From: Ruegeria spongiae
GTDB lineage: Bacteria; Pseudomonadota; Alphaproteobacteria; Rhodobacterales; Rhodobacteraceae
Assembly: GCF_023502395.1 (NCBI RefSeq)
Contig: NZ_JAMFMB010000005.1
Span: 105,699-169,698 of the forward strand
DNA: 64,000 bases
Reading direction: 5' to 3'
Under the pieces are notes generated by a model. The model did no database searches and was not told the origin of the DNA. It saw nothing but the letters and a program-made list of their open reading frames with translations. The position numbers were made by a program, and so were the translations under genes. This document shows positions 36,835 through 44,736 of this stretch, piece after piece (the stretch's first letter is position 1; every line of letters begins with the position of its first letter).

Positions 36835-37248
36835 TCAGTTGTCTTCGACGCGCGCGCGAAAGCGCAGGTCGATCCGCCGCACGGCCCCGCCCGAGCCGGT
36901 CCGCCGCGCCACCGCGCGCTCGAACCACAGCCCCACCAGCCGCCCCCGGCCCAGCGTCAGAGGCGCATCCTCCAACGCATCCCCGATCAGGCCCGCCAGT
37001 TCCTTGGACGCGGCAAACCCCGCCGCTTCGGAAACCACCGAGACCGTGAAGCGATGCTCCGAACCGCGTCCGTTCACATCCGAGCGGTCGCGTGCCTCTT
37101 CCGGGCCCAGCGCAATATAGGTCTCGGGCACCGTCCCAGAGGGCAGCGCGTCATAGATCGCAGTGCCGACCCGCGCGCTGATCTCTGCATCCGCCGAGAG
37201 GTGCTGAAACACCGCCACCTGCAATGCCGCCGCCATGCCATAGCTCAT
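36835..37248 (-). CDS. GTA gp8 tail terminator/completion protein (DUF3168)
   Basis: 137 aa. AVFQHLSADAEISARVG and GSEHRFTVSVVSEAAGF fit DUF3168, the family capping tails. It overlaps gp7 by four bases. Confidence 0.87.
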   Translation of the reverse strand: MSYGMAAALQVAVFQHLSADAEISARVGTAIYDALPSGTVPETYIALGPEEARDRSDVNGRGSEHRFTVSVVSEAAGFAASKELAGLIGDALEDAPLTLGRGRLVGLWFERAVARRTGSGGAVRRIDLRFRARVEDN

Positions 37249-37583
37249 GCCGATACCTCTTCATCCGCGAAACAGGTCAGATAGCGCCCGTCCGATCCCA
37301 GATCCGCCACCGCCCGGATCGCATAGATCCGATCGCCCTCGCGCAGCCGCTGATCTGCCTCGGGCCGCATGGACGAGCCCTGGGGCGCGGCGCGCAGCAC
37401 GATCCGGTAGCTGACCCGCGAAACCGTGGCCCCGGCCTGCGCGCGCACCGTGCCGCTGCGCGCTTTCACCTCGCCCCAGAGCGTGCCCAGCGCCAGCCAG
37501 CTCTCGCTGAACCCACCGGCCCCGTCCGCCACCCGCGAGGGCACCTCCAGCACCAGCTTGCGGTTGAGACGCGGCGCGCTCAT
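37245..37583 (-). CDS. GTA gp7 head-tail adaptor/closure protein
   Basis: 112 aa from ATG 37581-37583, which overlaps the gp6 TGA as ATGA. LNRKLVLEVPSRVADGAGGFSE and WLALGTLWGEVKARSG show the phage head-tail joining family. Confidence 0.87.
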   Translation of the reverse strand: MSAPRLNRKLVLEVPSRVADGAGGFSESWLALGTLWGEVKARSGTVRAQAGATVSRVSYRIVLRAAPQGSSMRPEADQRLREGDRIYAIRAVADLGSDGRYLTCFADEEVSA

Positions 37584-38179
37584 TGCCCCGCTCCCAGCCC
37601 CAGACGCATCCGGCAATAGCGCTGGATCAGGCTGGTCACACCAAATGGCATGCAGCCATCACCCAGGGCCGTCTCCTGCCGGTACTCGTAATAATGCGCG
37701 GCCAGTAACAACACCGCCTGACCCAGATCGGCGGGCAAACCGCCCCAATCCGCCGCCATCCCGGCAGTCAGCGCGATCCGCGCCGATCCGCCCTGCACGA
37801 TCATCGGCATCGCTCCCCCGGCCGCAATCATCCGCGGCCGCTGGCTGTCTTTCTCCAGCCGATAGCTTTCGGCACTCAATATGCTCTCATCACCCGACGC
37901 GTTCACCAGAACCACCGAGCGCAATTCGGTGACCGGCGCCACCGGCAGCACCTCGCCGGACGGATCGCGCCACCGGTTCAGAACCAGCGAAAATGATCGC
38001 GTGATCAGCACCTTGCCCGTGCGCGTTTCGATCGCCGCGATTGCAGCCCTCAGAAACCCGCGCAGAACTCCATCCTGCAGATCCCCTTCGGCAAACCCGG
38101 TGCCCAACCGCAAATGCGCCTTGAACTGATCCACCGGCAACGCCGCATCCGGGATCGAGGTTTCTTCGGTCAACATCAT
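37580..38179 (-). CDS. GTA gp6 head-tail connector
   Basis: 199 aa from the ATGATG at 38174-38179, with GGAG seven bases upstream. LPVDQFKAHLRLGTGFAEGD at the start and ALTAGMAADWGGLPADLGQA near the end fit the HK97 gp6-like connector. The upstream hairpin region (38281-38331) separates it from the capsid gene. Confidence 0.87.
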   Translation of the reverse strand: MMLTEETSIPDAALPVDQFKAHLRLGTGFAEGDLQDGVLRGFLRAAIAAIETRTGKVLITRSFSLVLNRWRDPSGEVLPVAPVTELRSVVLVNASGDESILSAESYRLEKDSQRPRMIAAGGAMPMIVQGGSARIALTAGMAADWGGLPADLGQAVLLLAAHYYEYRQETALGDGCMPFGVTSLIQRYCRMRLGLGAGQ

Positions 38180-38280
38180 AGATTCACTCCGCAAACTCGG
38201 ACCCCTCCGGGTCGCGTTCCCTGATTGATGCGGACGCGCACCACCCCACGTCGCTCGAACGGAGGGGAGCAGCTAGACAA

Positions 38281-38331
38281 CGTGAAAGGCTTTCACGGCG
38301 CACGCCCGCACACGGGCCGGTTCCCCGGCCC
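38281..38331 (-). terminator. Two hairpins between GTA capsid gene and gp6
   Basis: Right after the capsid stop, GGGCCGG-GGAA-CCGGCCC (38314-38331, read on the minus strand) forms a strong hairpin with a GNRA loop; a second, CGTGAAA...TTTCACG, follows at 38281-38297. There is no T tract, so they may be processing or partial-termination signals rather than full terminators. Confidence 0.45.
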
Positions 38332-38346
38332 GCACTTCGGTTCCGC

Positions 38347-39525
38347 TTACGCGGTGCCGAATTTCAGCAGCTTGATCGCGGCAAAATCGCTCACGTCACC
38401 GCCCACACGCTTGCTGGCATAGAACAGCACATGCGGCTTGGCGCTGAACGGATCGCGCAGCACGCGCAGATCTGGACGCTCGGCAATGGTGTAGCCCGCC
38501 GCGAAATCACCAAAGGCGATCGAGTAGCTGTCGGTGCCGGGATCGGGCATGTCCTCGGCGATCACCACCGGGTAACCCATCAGACGCGCAGGCTCTCCCG
38601 CTGCCAGACCATCGGACCACAGGAAGCGGCCATCAGCATCCTTGAGCTTGCGCGCGGTGCCCGCAGTCTTGGAATTCATCACAAAGCTGCCATTGGCGCG
38701 GTACTCCGCACCCAGCGCATAGACGAGGTCGACAATCGCATCCGCCTCGATATCACCATCAACACCGGTCGGCACATAACCCAGATTGCCCCAGGCCCAG
38801 ACATCATTGTCCACCTTGGCGTGATCCAGAATGCCGCGCGGCTTGTCGACGCCGTCGCCGGTGATAAAGGCCCCCGCCTCGGCGCGGGCAAACTTGTCGG
38901 CGATGCGACCAGCCAGCCAGTTTTCGATCTCAAACGCGCTGTCATCCAGCAGGCGCTGCGAAGCTTTCGGCAGGGCCGACAGCTCATGCAACGGAATCGA
39001 GATACGGTCGATGCTCGGCGTGCCGGTCTCAGCCGAAGGCGTGTTTTCAGCCGCCCAGCCAGCGCCGACATCGGAATGGTCGACGAGCACGTCATACGAG
39101 TTGGCCTCGACATTCACCACCGACGCGATCGAGCGGATCGACGCGGTCGATTTCAGCACCGACTTGATCACATCCGAGGTCTGCGGGTCGATCAGGAAAC
39201 CGCCATCGGCGCTGACCGCCGTGGACATGGATTTTGCCTCCATCTCCAGACCGCGCAGGGCGTCATCATCGCCCGAACGCAGATAGTCGCCAAAGGCCTT
39301 CTGATGCGGCAGACCCGCCTCGATGGAACCCGCCAGAGGCGGACGGCCCGCCAGTTGAGATTTACGATCCAGCATACTCACTCGCTCTTCTGTTTGTTTG
39401 AGTTTGGTTTCAAGTTCCGTCCGGAACCCTTTGAACTCGCTGACAAAGCCAGCCATCGCCCGCTTCACCTCCTGCACCGGCGGCACAGCCGCTCCGGTCA
39501 AGGCCGACGCATCGGTCCTGCTCAT
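38347..39525 (-). CDS. GTA major capsid protein (gp5, HK97 fold)
   Basis: 392 aa from ATG 39523-39525. An N-terminal helical scaffolding part (about 1-90, RAMAGFVSEFKGFRTELETK) is followed by the HK97-type capsid with MSTAVSADGGFLIDPQTSD, GVDKPRGIL and GYPVVIAEDMPD. The N-terminus is expected to be cut off by gp4. Shells of about 4 kb of DNA are typical of GTAs. Confidence 0.95.
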   Translation of the reverse strand: MSRTDASALTGAAVPPVQEVKRAMAGFVSEFKGFRTELETKLKQTEERVSMLDRKSQLAGRPPLAGSIEAGLPHQKAFGDYLRSGDDDALRGLEMEAKSMSTAVSADGGFLIDPQTSDVIKSVLKSTASIRSIASVVNVEANSYDVLVDHSDVGAGWAAENTPSAETGTPSIDRISIPLHELSALPKASQRLLDDSAFEIENWLAGRIADKFARAEAGAFITGDGVDKPRGILDHAKVDNDVWAWGNLGYVPTGVDGDIEADAIVDLVYALGAEYRANGSFVMNSKTAGTARKLKDADGRFLWSDGLAAGEPARLMGYPVVIAEDMPDPGTDSYSIAFGDFAAGYTIAERPDLRVLRDPFSAKPHVLFYASKRVGGDVSDFAAIKLLKFGTA

Positions 39526-39559
39526 GGGAACACCCCTTTTCCTGCTGTTTGTCGCGGCG

Positions 39560-40111
39560 CTATCGCTGCGCCAGGTCCTGCCTTGCGCCATCCAGCACAT
39601 CGGCAATGTCGCGCCAGGCCTCGGCCTCGTCGGGCGTCACGCCCTTGGCCGTCACCCGCGCACTGGGCAGCATCGGAAAGGTCACCAAGGACACCTCCCA
39701 AAGCTCCAGTTCCGTCAGCAGCCGATGGCCGCTCTCATCCTTGCGCGCCTTGGTGGTGCGATAGCCAATGGACAGCCCATCAATCGCCCCCGCCTTGATC
39801 AGCGCCACCGCCTCGCGCCCCTTCTGGGTGTCCTGCAGCAACCGCCCCTTGACCCAGAGGCCGTTCGCATCCTCGCGCACCTCTTCCCAGACACCGATCG
39901 GCTGGGCCGGATCATGCTGCCACAGCATCTTGACACGCTGACCCGCCGCGCCCAGCTTTTCCAGCGACCTAGCATAGGCACCCGGCATCACCCGGTCGCC
40001 GCCCTGATCCACCTGCCCGAACAGGCTGGCATAGCCCGCGATCGTGGCGTCTTCGGCAACGCTCAGGCCTTCGCCAAAGCGGGCAAACTTGTGTTCCAAC
40101 TCTGTGTTCAT
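39560..40111 (-). CDS. GTA prohead protease (gp4)
   Basis: 183 aa from ATG 40109-40111 after AAGGAGGTG. HK97-type serine protease: catalytic His in MLWQHDPAQPIG and Ser in IDGLSIGYRT. Cleaves the capsid scaffold during head maturation. Confidence 0.92.
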   Translation of the reverse strand: MNTELEHKFARFGEGLSVAEDATIAGYASLFGQVDQGGDRVMPGAYARSLEKLGAAGQRVKMLWQHDPAQPIGVWEEVREDANGLWVKGRLLQDTQKGREAVALIKAGAIDGLSIGYRTTKARKDESGHRLLTELELWEVSLVTFPMLPSARVTAKGVTPDEAEAWRDIADVLDGARQDLAQR

Positions 40112-40143
40112 TTCGCGAACACCTCCTTGCAAACCCTTGAAAA

Positions 40144-40368
40144 TCATGGCGCAACCACCACCAGCGATTGAAACGCCTGCGCCAGGATCACCGCTGCAAC
40201 CCCGTAGACCGTCAGCCACAACCGCTTTTCCAGCCGCTGCATCAGCTCTTCCATCTGGTCCAGCCGCTGGCACAGATGCTCGTGCTGGATCGCTGCGACC
40301 CGCTCATGCGCCGCCAGCCGCAGCCCCGGCGCACAGTCAAAAGGCACGTATCCCGGCCCCTCAGCCAT
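40144..40368 (-). CDS. GTA gp3.5 small membrane protein
   Basis: 74 aa with a single C-terminal hydrophobic helix (LWLTVYGVAAVILAQAFQSLVVVA) and a coiled-coil-like N-terminal half. It overlaps gp3 by eight bases (ATGGCTGA). Position and length match ORF g3.5 of the Rhodobacter GTA; role unclear. Confidence 0.8.
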   Translation of the reverse strand: MAEGPGYVPFDCAPGLRLAAHERVAAIQHEHLCQRLDQMEELMQRLEKRLWLTVYGVAAVILAQAFQSLVVVAP

Positions 40369-41539
40369 CCGCCTCTCCTACAGGCAGCCCCAGCAGCGCG
40401 CGTTTCTCTGCACCGCTCAGGAAATCCGCGTTGTTCACCCGCGCCCATTGCGCATCCCGCTCGGTGGCCAGCGCCGGCACCTGATCCAGATCCGGCTTCA
40501 GCTCGACCGCCTCGCCGCTGAACCCCGACAGCCAGTCCGACAGCGCCGCCGCCACCCGCATCACCAGAGGCAGCACGGTCAGGCGATAAAACGCCCGGTT
40601 GGCCTCCTGATAGTTCGAATAGGTCGCGTCCCCCTGGATGCCCAGCAACATTGGCGGCACCCCAAAGGCCAGCGCGATCTCGCGGGCGGCGGCTTCTTTG
40701 GTCTTCTGAAACTCCATATCCGAGGGCGAGAACCCCATCGGCTTCCAATCAAGGCCCCCTTCCAGAACCATCGGCCGCCCGGCATTGCGCGCGCCCTGAT
40801 AATTCGCCTCGATCTCGTCGCTCAACCGGCGGAACTGATCCTCGGCCATGACGCCCTGGCCATCCGACCCGTTCCAGACCAGCGCCCCCGAAGGCCGCGC
40901 CGCATTGTCCAAAAGCGATTTGGACCAGCGCGAGGCCGCATTGTGTACGTCCACCGCCATCGCCGCTGCCTGCATCGGCGCAAAACCATAATGGTCGTCC
41001 TGCGGGTGAAAGCTCTTGATATGGCAGATCGCCGGGTTGAGACCCGATACATCGAACCGATGCTTTCGCCCGCCCACGGCGTATTCATAAGCCACCGGCC
41101 AACCATCCGGCCCCGGTACCACGCTCACCCGATCCGAGCGCAGCACATGCAGCTCCAGCGGCAGACCGCCCTCGCCCTGCACGGCCTCGACATAGGCATT
41201 GCCCGCCAACAGCAACTGCGCAAACAGCGCCTCGAACAGATCAGCCTTGCCCTGCGCCGCATTGGGCCGCCGGATCAGCGACAGCAGCGGATGCGTCTCA
41301 TAGCGCTGCTCCGCATCCTGCAGGACCAGCGGCAGCGCCGAGGCCGCCTCGGCGATCAGCTTGACCGAGCGGAACCCGACCGGGTTGCCCGCAAACCCGG
41401 TGCGTGTCAGCGAGGCCGTGTCCCGCGCGCTCCACGCCACGCGGCCCGCGCTGTGCCATGTAACCACCGGCCCGGCCGCACTTGCCTTGGCCTCAGGTGC
41501 CTCCGCCTTTGCCCCGCGCCGCAAGAAATCAAATACCAT
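40361..41539 (-). CDS. GTA portal protein (gp3)
   Basis: 392 aa phage portal family (HK97 type). Segments: TGFAGNPVGFRSVKLIAEAA, LRRPNAA-like LIRRPNAAQGKADLFEALF, AREIALAFGVPPMLLG, GDATYSNYQEANRAFY. GAGGAGCATCACGG precedes the start. The portal forms the DNA entry ring. A terminator lies between it and gp2. Confidence 0.94.
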   Translation of the reverse strand: MVFDFLRRGAKAEAPEAKASAAGPVVTWHSAGRVAWSARDTASLTRTGFAGNPVGFRSVKLIAEAASALPLVLQDAEQRYETHPLLSLIRRPNAAQGKADLFEALFAQLLLAGNAYVEAVQGEGGLPLELHVLRSDRVSVVPGPDGWPVAYEYAVGGRKHRFDVSGLNPAICHIKSFHPQDDHYGFAPMQAAAMAVDVHNAASRWSKSLLDNAARPSGALVWNGSDGQGVMAEDQFRRLSDEIEANYQGARNAGRPMVLEGGLDWKPMGFSPSDMEFQKTKEAAAREIALAFGVPPMLLGIQGDATYSNYQEANRAFYRLTVLPLVMRVAAALSDWLSGFSGEAVELKPDLDQVPALATERDAQWARVNNADFLSGAEKRALLGLPVGEADG

Positions 41540-41660
41540 CCGTGATGCTCCTCATTGCCCACCGCGCCAGTGACGCCTCACCGCTTCGTTGACACCGTTA
41601 TCCCGCAAAGAAGTTGAAAGCTTCGGAACCCACCGTTCCGCCCGCACGCAACGCCAAAAG

Positions 41661-41690
41661 AAAAAGGCGCCCCAATCCGGAGCGCCCTGT
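41661..41690 (-). terminator. Intrinsic terminator between GTA gp2 and gp3
   Basis: On the minus strand GGCGC-N11-GCGCC is followed by TTTTTCTTTT, about 35 bases after the gp2 stop (41722). It lies within the GTA operon, about 120 bases before the gp3 start. The stem is short, so termination may be partial. Confidence 0.65.
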
Positions 41691-41721
41691 TTTCATGTAA
41701 CTTCTGATAATCTCAGAAAGG

Positions 41722-43080
41722 TCACAAAACCCGCAACCGCGGCCGTTTGTACTGCACCGCCGCAGCGATCATCAACTCATGCAAGGCCCAGACCAGCGCA
41801 TCCACCCGGTCGGGCGATCCCTGCCCCTCAAACCCGCGCGCGGTCATCAGGCACATCTGCTCCTCAAGCGCACCTAGCCCGCGGGTATGGAACACCTTCC
41901 CCTGCTCATAAAGCGCCGCCACCGGCTCGGCCCGCGCCGCCTTGCCGCGCGCCGCATGGACCGGTTTGAACGGCACCAGAGGATCGACCTGACGCAAGAC
42001 CTCTTCGACAAGCTGGCCGCCCTGATTGACCTCGGCCACCAGCCGCTCCGCCCCGAACTCTTCCATCGCGGCAATCGCTGCCCGTGCCCAGCCCGCAGGC
42101 CCAGCACCTTTCACTGTCCGGTCCGCCAGCACATAGGCCCGCCAGTCCTGCGGCGGCCCCTGCACTTTGGCACCAACCACCACGATCCCGCATTCGTCCG
42201 CCGAAGCGCCTGAACTTACCGAAGGATCCAGCGCCACAACAACCCGGTCCAAGTCGGGCGGCACCGCAACCAGCGCCCCCTCCAACATTCCAGACGTCCA
42301 GAGCGCGCCCTCGATATCGGACATCAGAACGCCTTCCAGCTCCTGCCGTCCCAACCGGGTTCCCGCATACCGCGCCCGCACCTCCTCAAGGAACGAAGCA
42401 GCAAGATTGGCCCGGTTTGCCTCGGTCGGCGCATGGGTCATGACCGTTGAGGGCGACGCGAGCAGATCCCGCAACGCCGCCACATTCCGAGGCGTCGTTG
42501 TGACACAAACCCGCGGTGCCTCGCCCAACCGCAATGCAAACTGCAACATGTCCCAGGTTTCGCCCGCCTTCTTCCATTTCGCCAGTTCATCCACCCAGGC
42601 CGCATCAAACTGCGGCCCGCGCAGCGCTTCGGGGTCCGAGGCCGAAAACGCCTGCGCCTCCGCCCCGTTCGGCCAGATCAGCCTGCGTTCCGAGGCTTTC
42701 CATTTCGGCCTGCGATCGGGCGGCGAGCAGGCCAATATCCCGCTATCGCCAAATATCATCACATCGCGCACCTGATCATAGGTCTCGCCCACCAGCGCCA
42801 CCCGCCGCGCCGCGCCCTGATCCAGTGGCCTCGCGCCTTCGACCATCGAGCGCACCCATTCCGCCCCCGCGCGGGTCTTGCCCGCGCCACGACCGCCCAT
42901 AACCACCCAGGCCCGCCAGTCGCCTTCTGGGGGCAATTGATGCGGCAGCGCCCAGAACTCGAATAAGTAAGGGAGGGCACAAAGCCCTCCCTCCCCGATG
43001 TCACTCAGGAATTCCTCCCTGACGGCAGCAGGCGCGGAGGCGAGCCAGTCGGCACCCGACTTCAAATCGAGCCTGCTCAA
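41722..43080 (-). CDS. GTA large terminase (gp2)
   Basis: Packages about 4 kb DNA fragments into GTA heads. Walker A GGRGAGKTRAGAEWV, Walker B FDAAWVDELAKW, and nuclease motif VVALDPSVSSGASADECG. From TTG 43078-43080 it has 452 aa beginning SRLDLKSGADWLASAP. No ATG exists upstream of the conserved DWLAS; alternatives are TTG 43068 or TTG 43137 (with GGAG seven bases upstream), all overlapping gp1 out of frame. A weak, rare start may limit its amount. Confidence 0.92.
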   Translation of the reverse strand: MSRLDLKSGADWLASAPAAVREEFLSDIGEGGLCALPYLFEFWALPHQLPPEGDWRAWVVMGGRGAGKTRAGAEWVRSMVEGARPLDQGAARRVALVGETYDQVRDVMIFGDSGILACSPPDRRPKWKASERRLIWPNGAEAQAFSASDPEALRGPQFDAAWVDELAKWKKAGETWDMLQFALRLGEAPRVCVTTTPRNVAALRDLLASPSTVMTHAPTEANRANLAASFLEEVRARYAGTRLGRQELEGVLMSDIEGALWTSGMLEGALVAVPPDLDRVVVALDPSVSSGASADECGIVVVGAKVQGPPQDWRAYVLADRTVKGAGPAGWARAAIAAMEEFGAERLVAEVNQGGQLVEEVLRQVDPLVPFKPVHAARGKAARAEPVAALYEQGKVFHTRGLGALEEQMCLMTARGFEGQGSPDRVDALVWALHELMIAAAVQYKRPRLRVL

Positions 43081-43345
43081 GGTCGAGGGCGTACCCGCCC
43101 TGGGCAATTCCGGTTTGGGCCTGATGTAGTTCGACAAAACTCTTCTCCACTTTTTGGCAGTCGCGGATTAACCCGCTCACATGTCCCAACTGCCTGGCTC
43201 CGCCAGCAAGATCTGCATCCTCCCCGGCCTCGATCTGTTTGCGCAGGTCTTCCGCCGCGTTACGCAGACCGCGAATGGTTTCCTCGAACGACGCCAACAG
43301 GTCTGCCGTCCGCGAAATCCGCTCCTCCGGGGTAATCAAAGTCAT
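43001..43345 (-). CDS. GTA small terminase-like protein (gp1)
   Basis: 114 aa from ATG 43343-43345, beginning MTLITPEERISRTADLLASFEE. It has the family helix-rich body and a C-terminal ALDLEQARFEVGCRLARL. It overlaps the start of gp2 by about 80 bases in another frame. It is the first GTA gene; its leader holds a promoter and terminator (43393-43481). Confidence 0.82.
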   Translation of the reverse strand: MTLITPEERISRTADLLASFEETIRGLRNAAEDLRKQIEAGEDADLAGGARQLGHVSGLIRDCQKVEKSFVELHQAQTGIAQGGYALDLEQARFEVGCRLARLRACCRQGGIPE

Positions 43346-43392
43346 GTTTGCTCGTGACCTCATGCGTGAGTGATCTCCGCACGAGAGACATG

Positions 43393-43424
43393 AAAAAACG
43401 GCCACCGGGACTGTCCCGGGGCCG
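43393..43424 (-). terminator. Leader terminator between GTA promoter and gp1
   Basis: On the minus strand CGGCC-CCGGGAC-A-GTCCCGG-T-GGCCG is followed by TTTTTT. This strong hairpin starts about 22 bases after the expected transcription start of the promoter at 43453-43481 and lies 48 bases before the gp1 start. It could also end the mltG transcript. Confidence 0.75.
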
Positions 43425-43452
43425 CAAACCCATGTCTTCTAGCATGACACAA

Positions 43453-43481
43453 CTTATACGTGATAAAGCGCGGAGAGTCAA
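43453..43481 (-). promoter_or_regulatory. GTA operon promoter
   Basis: Minus strand TTGACT (43476-43481), 17-base spacer, TATAAG (43453-43458): a near-consensus sigma-70-type promoter, upstream of gp1 and downstream of mltG. Confidence 0.75.
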
Positions 43482-43521
43482 GACATCACGCAACACGCGC
43501 AACGGCTAACCGACCGGCACA

Positions 43522-43537
43522 GTTAAGAAATTCCTAA
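43522..43537 (-). promoter_or_regulatory. CtrA-like box upstream of the GTA promoter
   Basis: Minus strand TTAG-N7-TTAAC, one mismatch from the CtrA full-site TTAA-N7-TTAA. It lies 41 bases upstream of the -35 element. CtrA is needed for GTA production in Rhodobacter, but direct binding to the structural operon is not established; this is a candidate. Confidence 0.35.
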
Positions 43538-43581
43538 TTTTGACTTCAGCGCCAAGCGGTTTGCAATCGTCTTGACCGCGC

Positions 43582-44736
43582 TCAGTTCGCCTGTTGCTGC
43601 GCCTCGATCTCGCGCCATTTGGCAACGTTGCGATTGTGCTCCTGCAGGGTTTCCGCAAAAGCATGCCCGCCGGTGCCATCGGCGACGAAGAAAATGAACC
43701 CGGTCTCGTCCGGGGCCACGGCGGCCTCTAGACTGGCCAATCCGGGATTGGCGATGGGCGATGGCGGCAAACCGTCGATCAGGTAAGTATTCCAGGGCGT
43801 TAAACGGCGAAGCTCACTGCGCCGCAACCCACGCCCCAGCACCCGCTGCCCCTTGGTGATCCCGTAGATCACCGTCGGGTCGGTCTGCAGCTTCATGCCT
43901 TGATTGAGCCGGTTGACAAAAACGCTGGCAACCTGCCCGCGTTCTTCGGGCAGCCCGGTTTCCTTTTCGATAATCGAGGCAAGGATCAGCATCTCTTCCG
44001 GCGAGGCCAGCGGCAACCCGTCCTGACGGCTCTCCCAGACCGCATTGATGCGCAGCACCTGCTTGTCCTGCATCTCTTGCAGAACCGCAGCCACCTCGGT
44101 GCCCGGTATCACCTCGTAGCTGTCGGGGGCCAGCATGCCCTCACCGGGCAATTCGCCAACCTCGCCGCTCAACACATCCCAGCCCTTGAGCACCTCGGCT
44201 ACCTGCCACGTGGTAACGCCCTCGGCCATCGCGATCCGATAACGGGTGTCTGACTGGTCGCGTTTCTCTCCATAGATCTCCGGGGCGGCATCAGCACCCG
44301 GCTCGAACTCGGCCAGTTCCACAAATTGCAGACTCTGCGGATCCAACTCGCGAATCTCCATCTGGTTGCGCGTCACACCGATGCGATAGACGATCTCCGT
44401 ACCGCAGGTGCTGGCACCGCCCTTGGTGATCTGATCGACGATCTGTTCCATCGTCGCGCCTTCACGCACAAGAAAGCTACCCGCCTTCAGATCGCCCGCC
44501 TTGTCCTGATAATCTGCCCCAATCCGGAAAATGCGCGCATTGGTCACCGCGCCCTGTTCAGCCAGATCGTTACTGACCCGGGTCATGTTCGACCCGGATT
44601 CAACGCGCAGGCACATCGCGCTGTCCAGCGGCCCTTCGGCGCGGTATTGCGATTGCCCCCACAGCACCACACCGGCGACCAGAAACAGGCCAACCAGCAG
44701 AACCGTCAGCATGTTCGAGGCGAGAGAACGCCACAT
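43582..44736 (-). CDS. mltG: Endolytic murein transglycosylase
   Basis: 384 aa. One N-terminal membrane helix (LTVLLVGLFLVAGVVLWGQ) and a YceG/MltG domain; catalytic Glu in MLILASIIEKETGLPEER, with FVNRLNQGMKLQTDPTVIYG and LRRLTPWNTYLIDGLPPSPIANPG. It trims new glycan strands. It begins directly at the fabF stop (TAA-ATG with no gap). Confidence 0.96.
   Translation of the reverse strand: MWRSLASNMLTVLLVGLFLVAGVVLWGQSQYRAEGPLDSAMCLRVESGSNMTRVSNDLAEQGAVTNARIFRIGADYQDKAGDLKAGSFLVREGATMEQIVDQITKGGASTCGTEIVYRIGVTRNQMEIRELDPQSLQFVELAEFEPGADAAPEIYGEKRDQSDTRYRIAMAEGVTTWQVAEVLKGWDVLSGEVGELPGEGMLAPDSYEVIPGTEVAAVLQEMQDKQVLRINAVWESRQDGLPLASPEEMLILASIIEKETGLPEERGQVASVFVNRLNQGMKLQTDPTVIYGITKGQRVLGRGLRRSELRRLTPWNTYLIDGLPPSPIANPGLASLEAAVAPDETGFIFFVADGTGGHAFAETLQEHNRNVAKWREIEAQQQAN

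Noticed and set aside
29300..43345. Prophage
   Set aside because: Gene order, short tape measure, lack of integrase, repressor and replication genes, and the location beside cysE fit a gene transfer agent, not a replicating prophage.
43260..43502. An 80-aa leader ORF overlapping the GTA promoter and gp1
   Set aside because: It runs through the -10/-35 region and the hairpin in a frame without family signal; probably chance.
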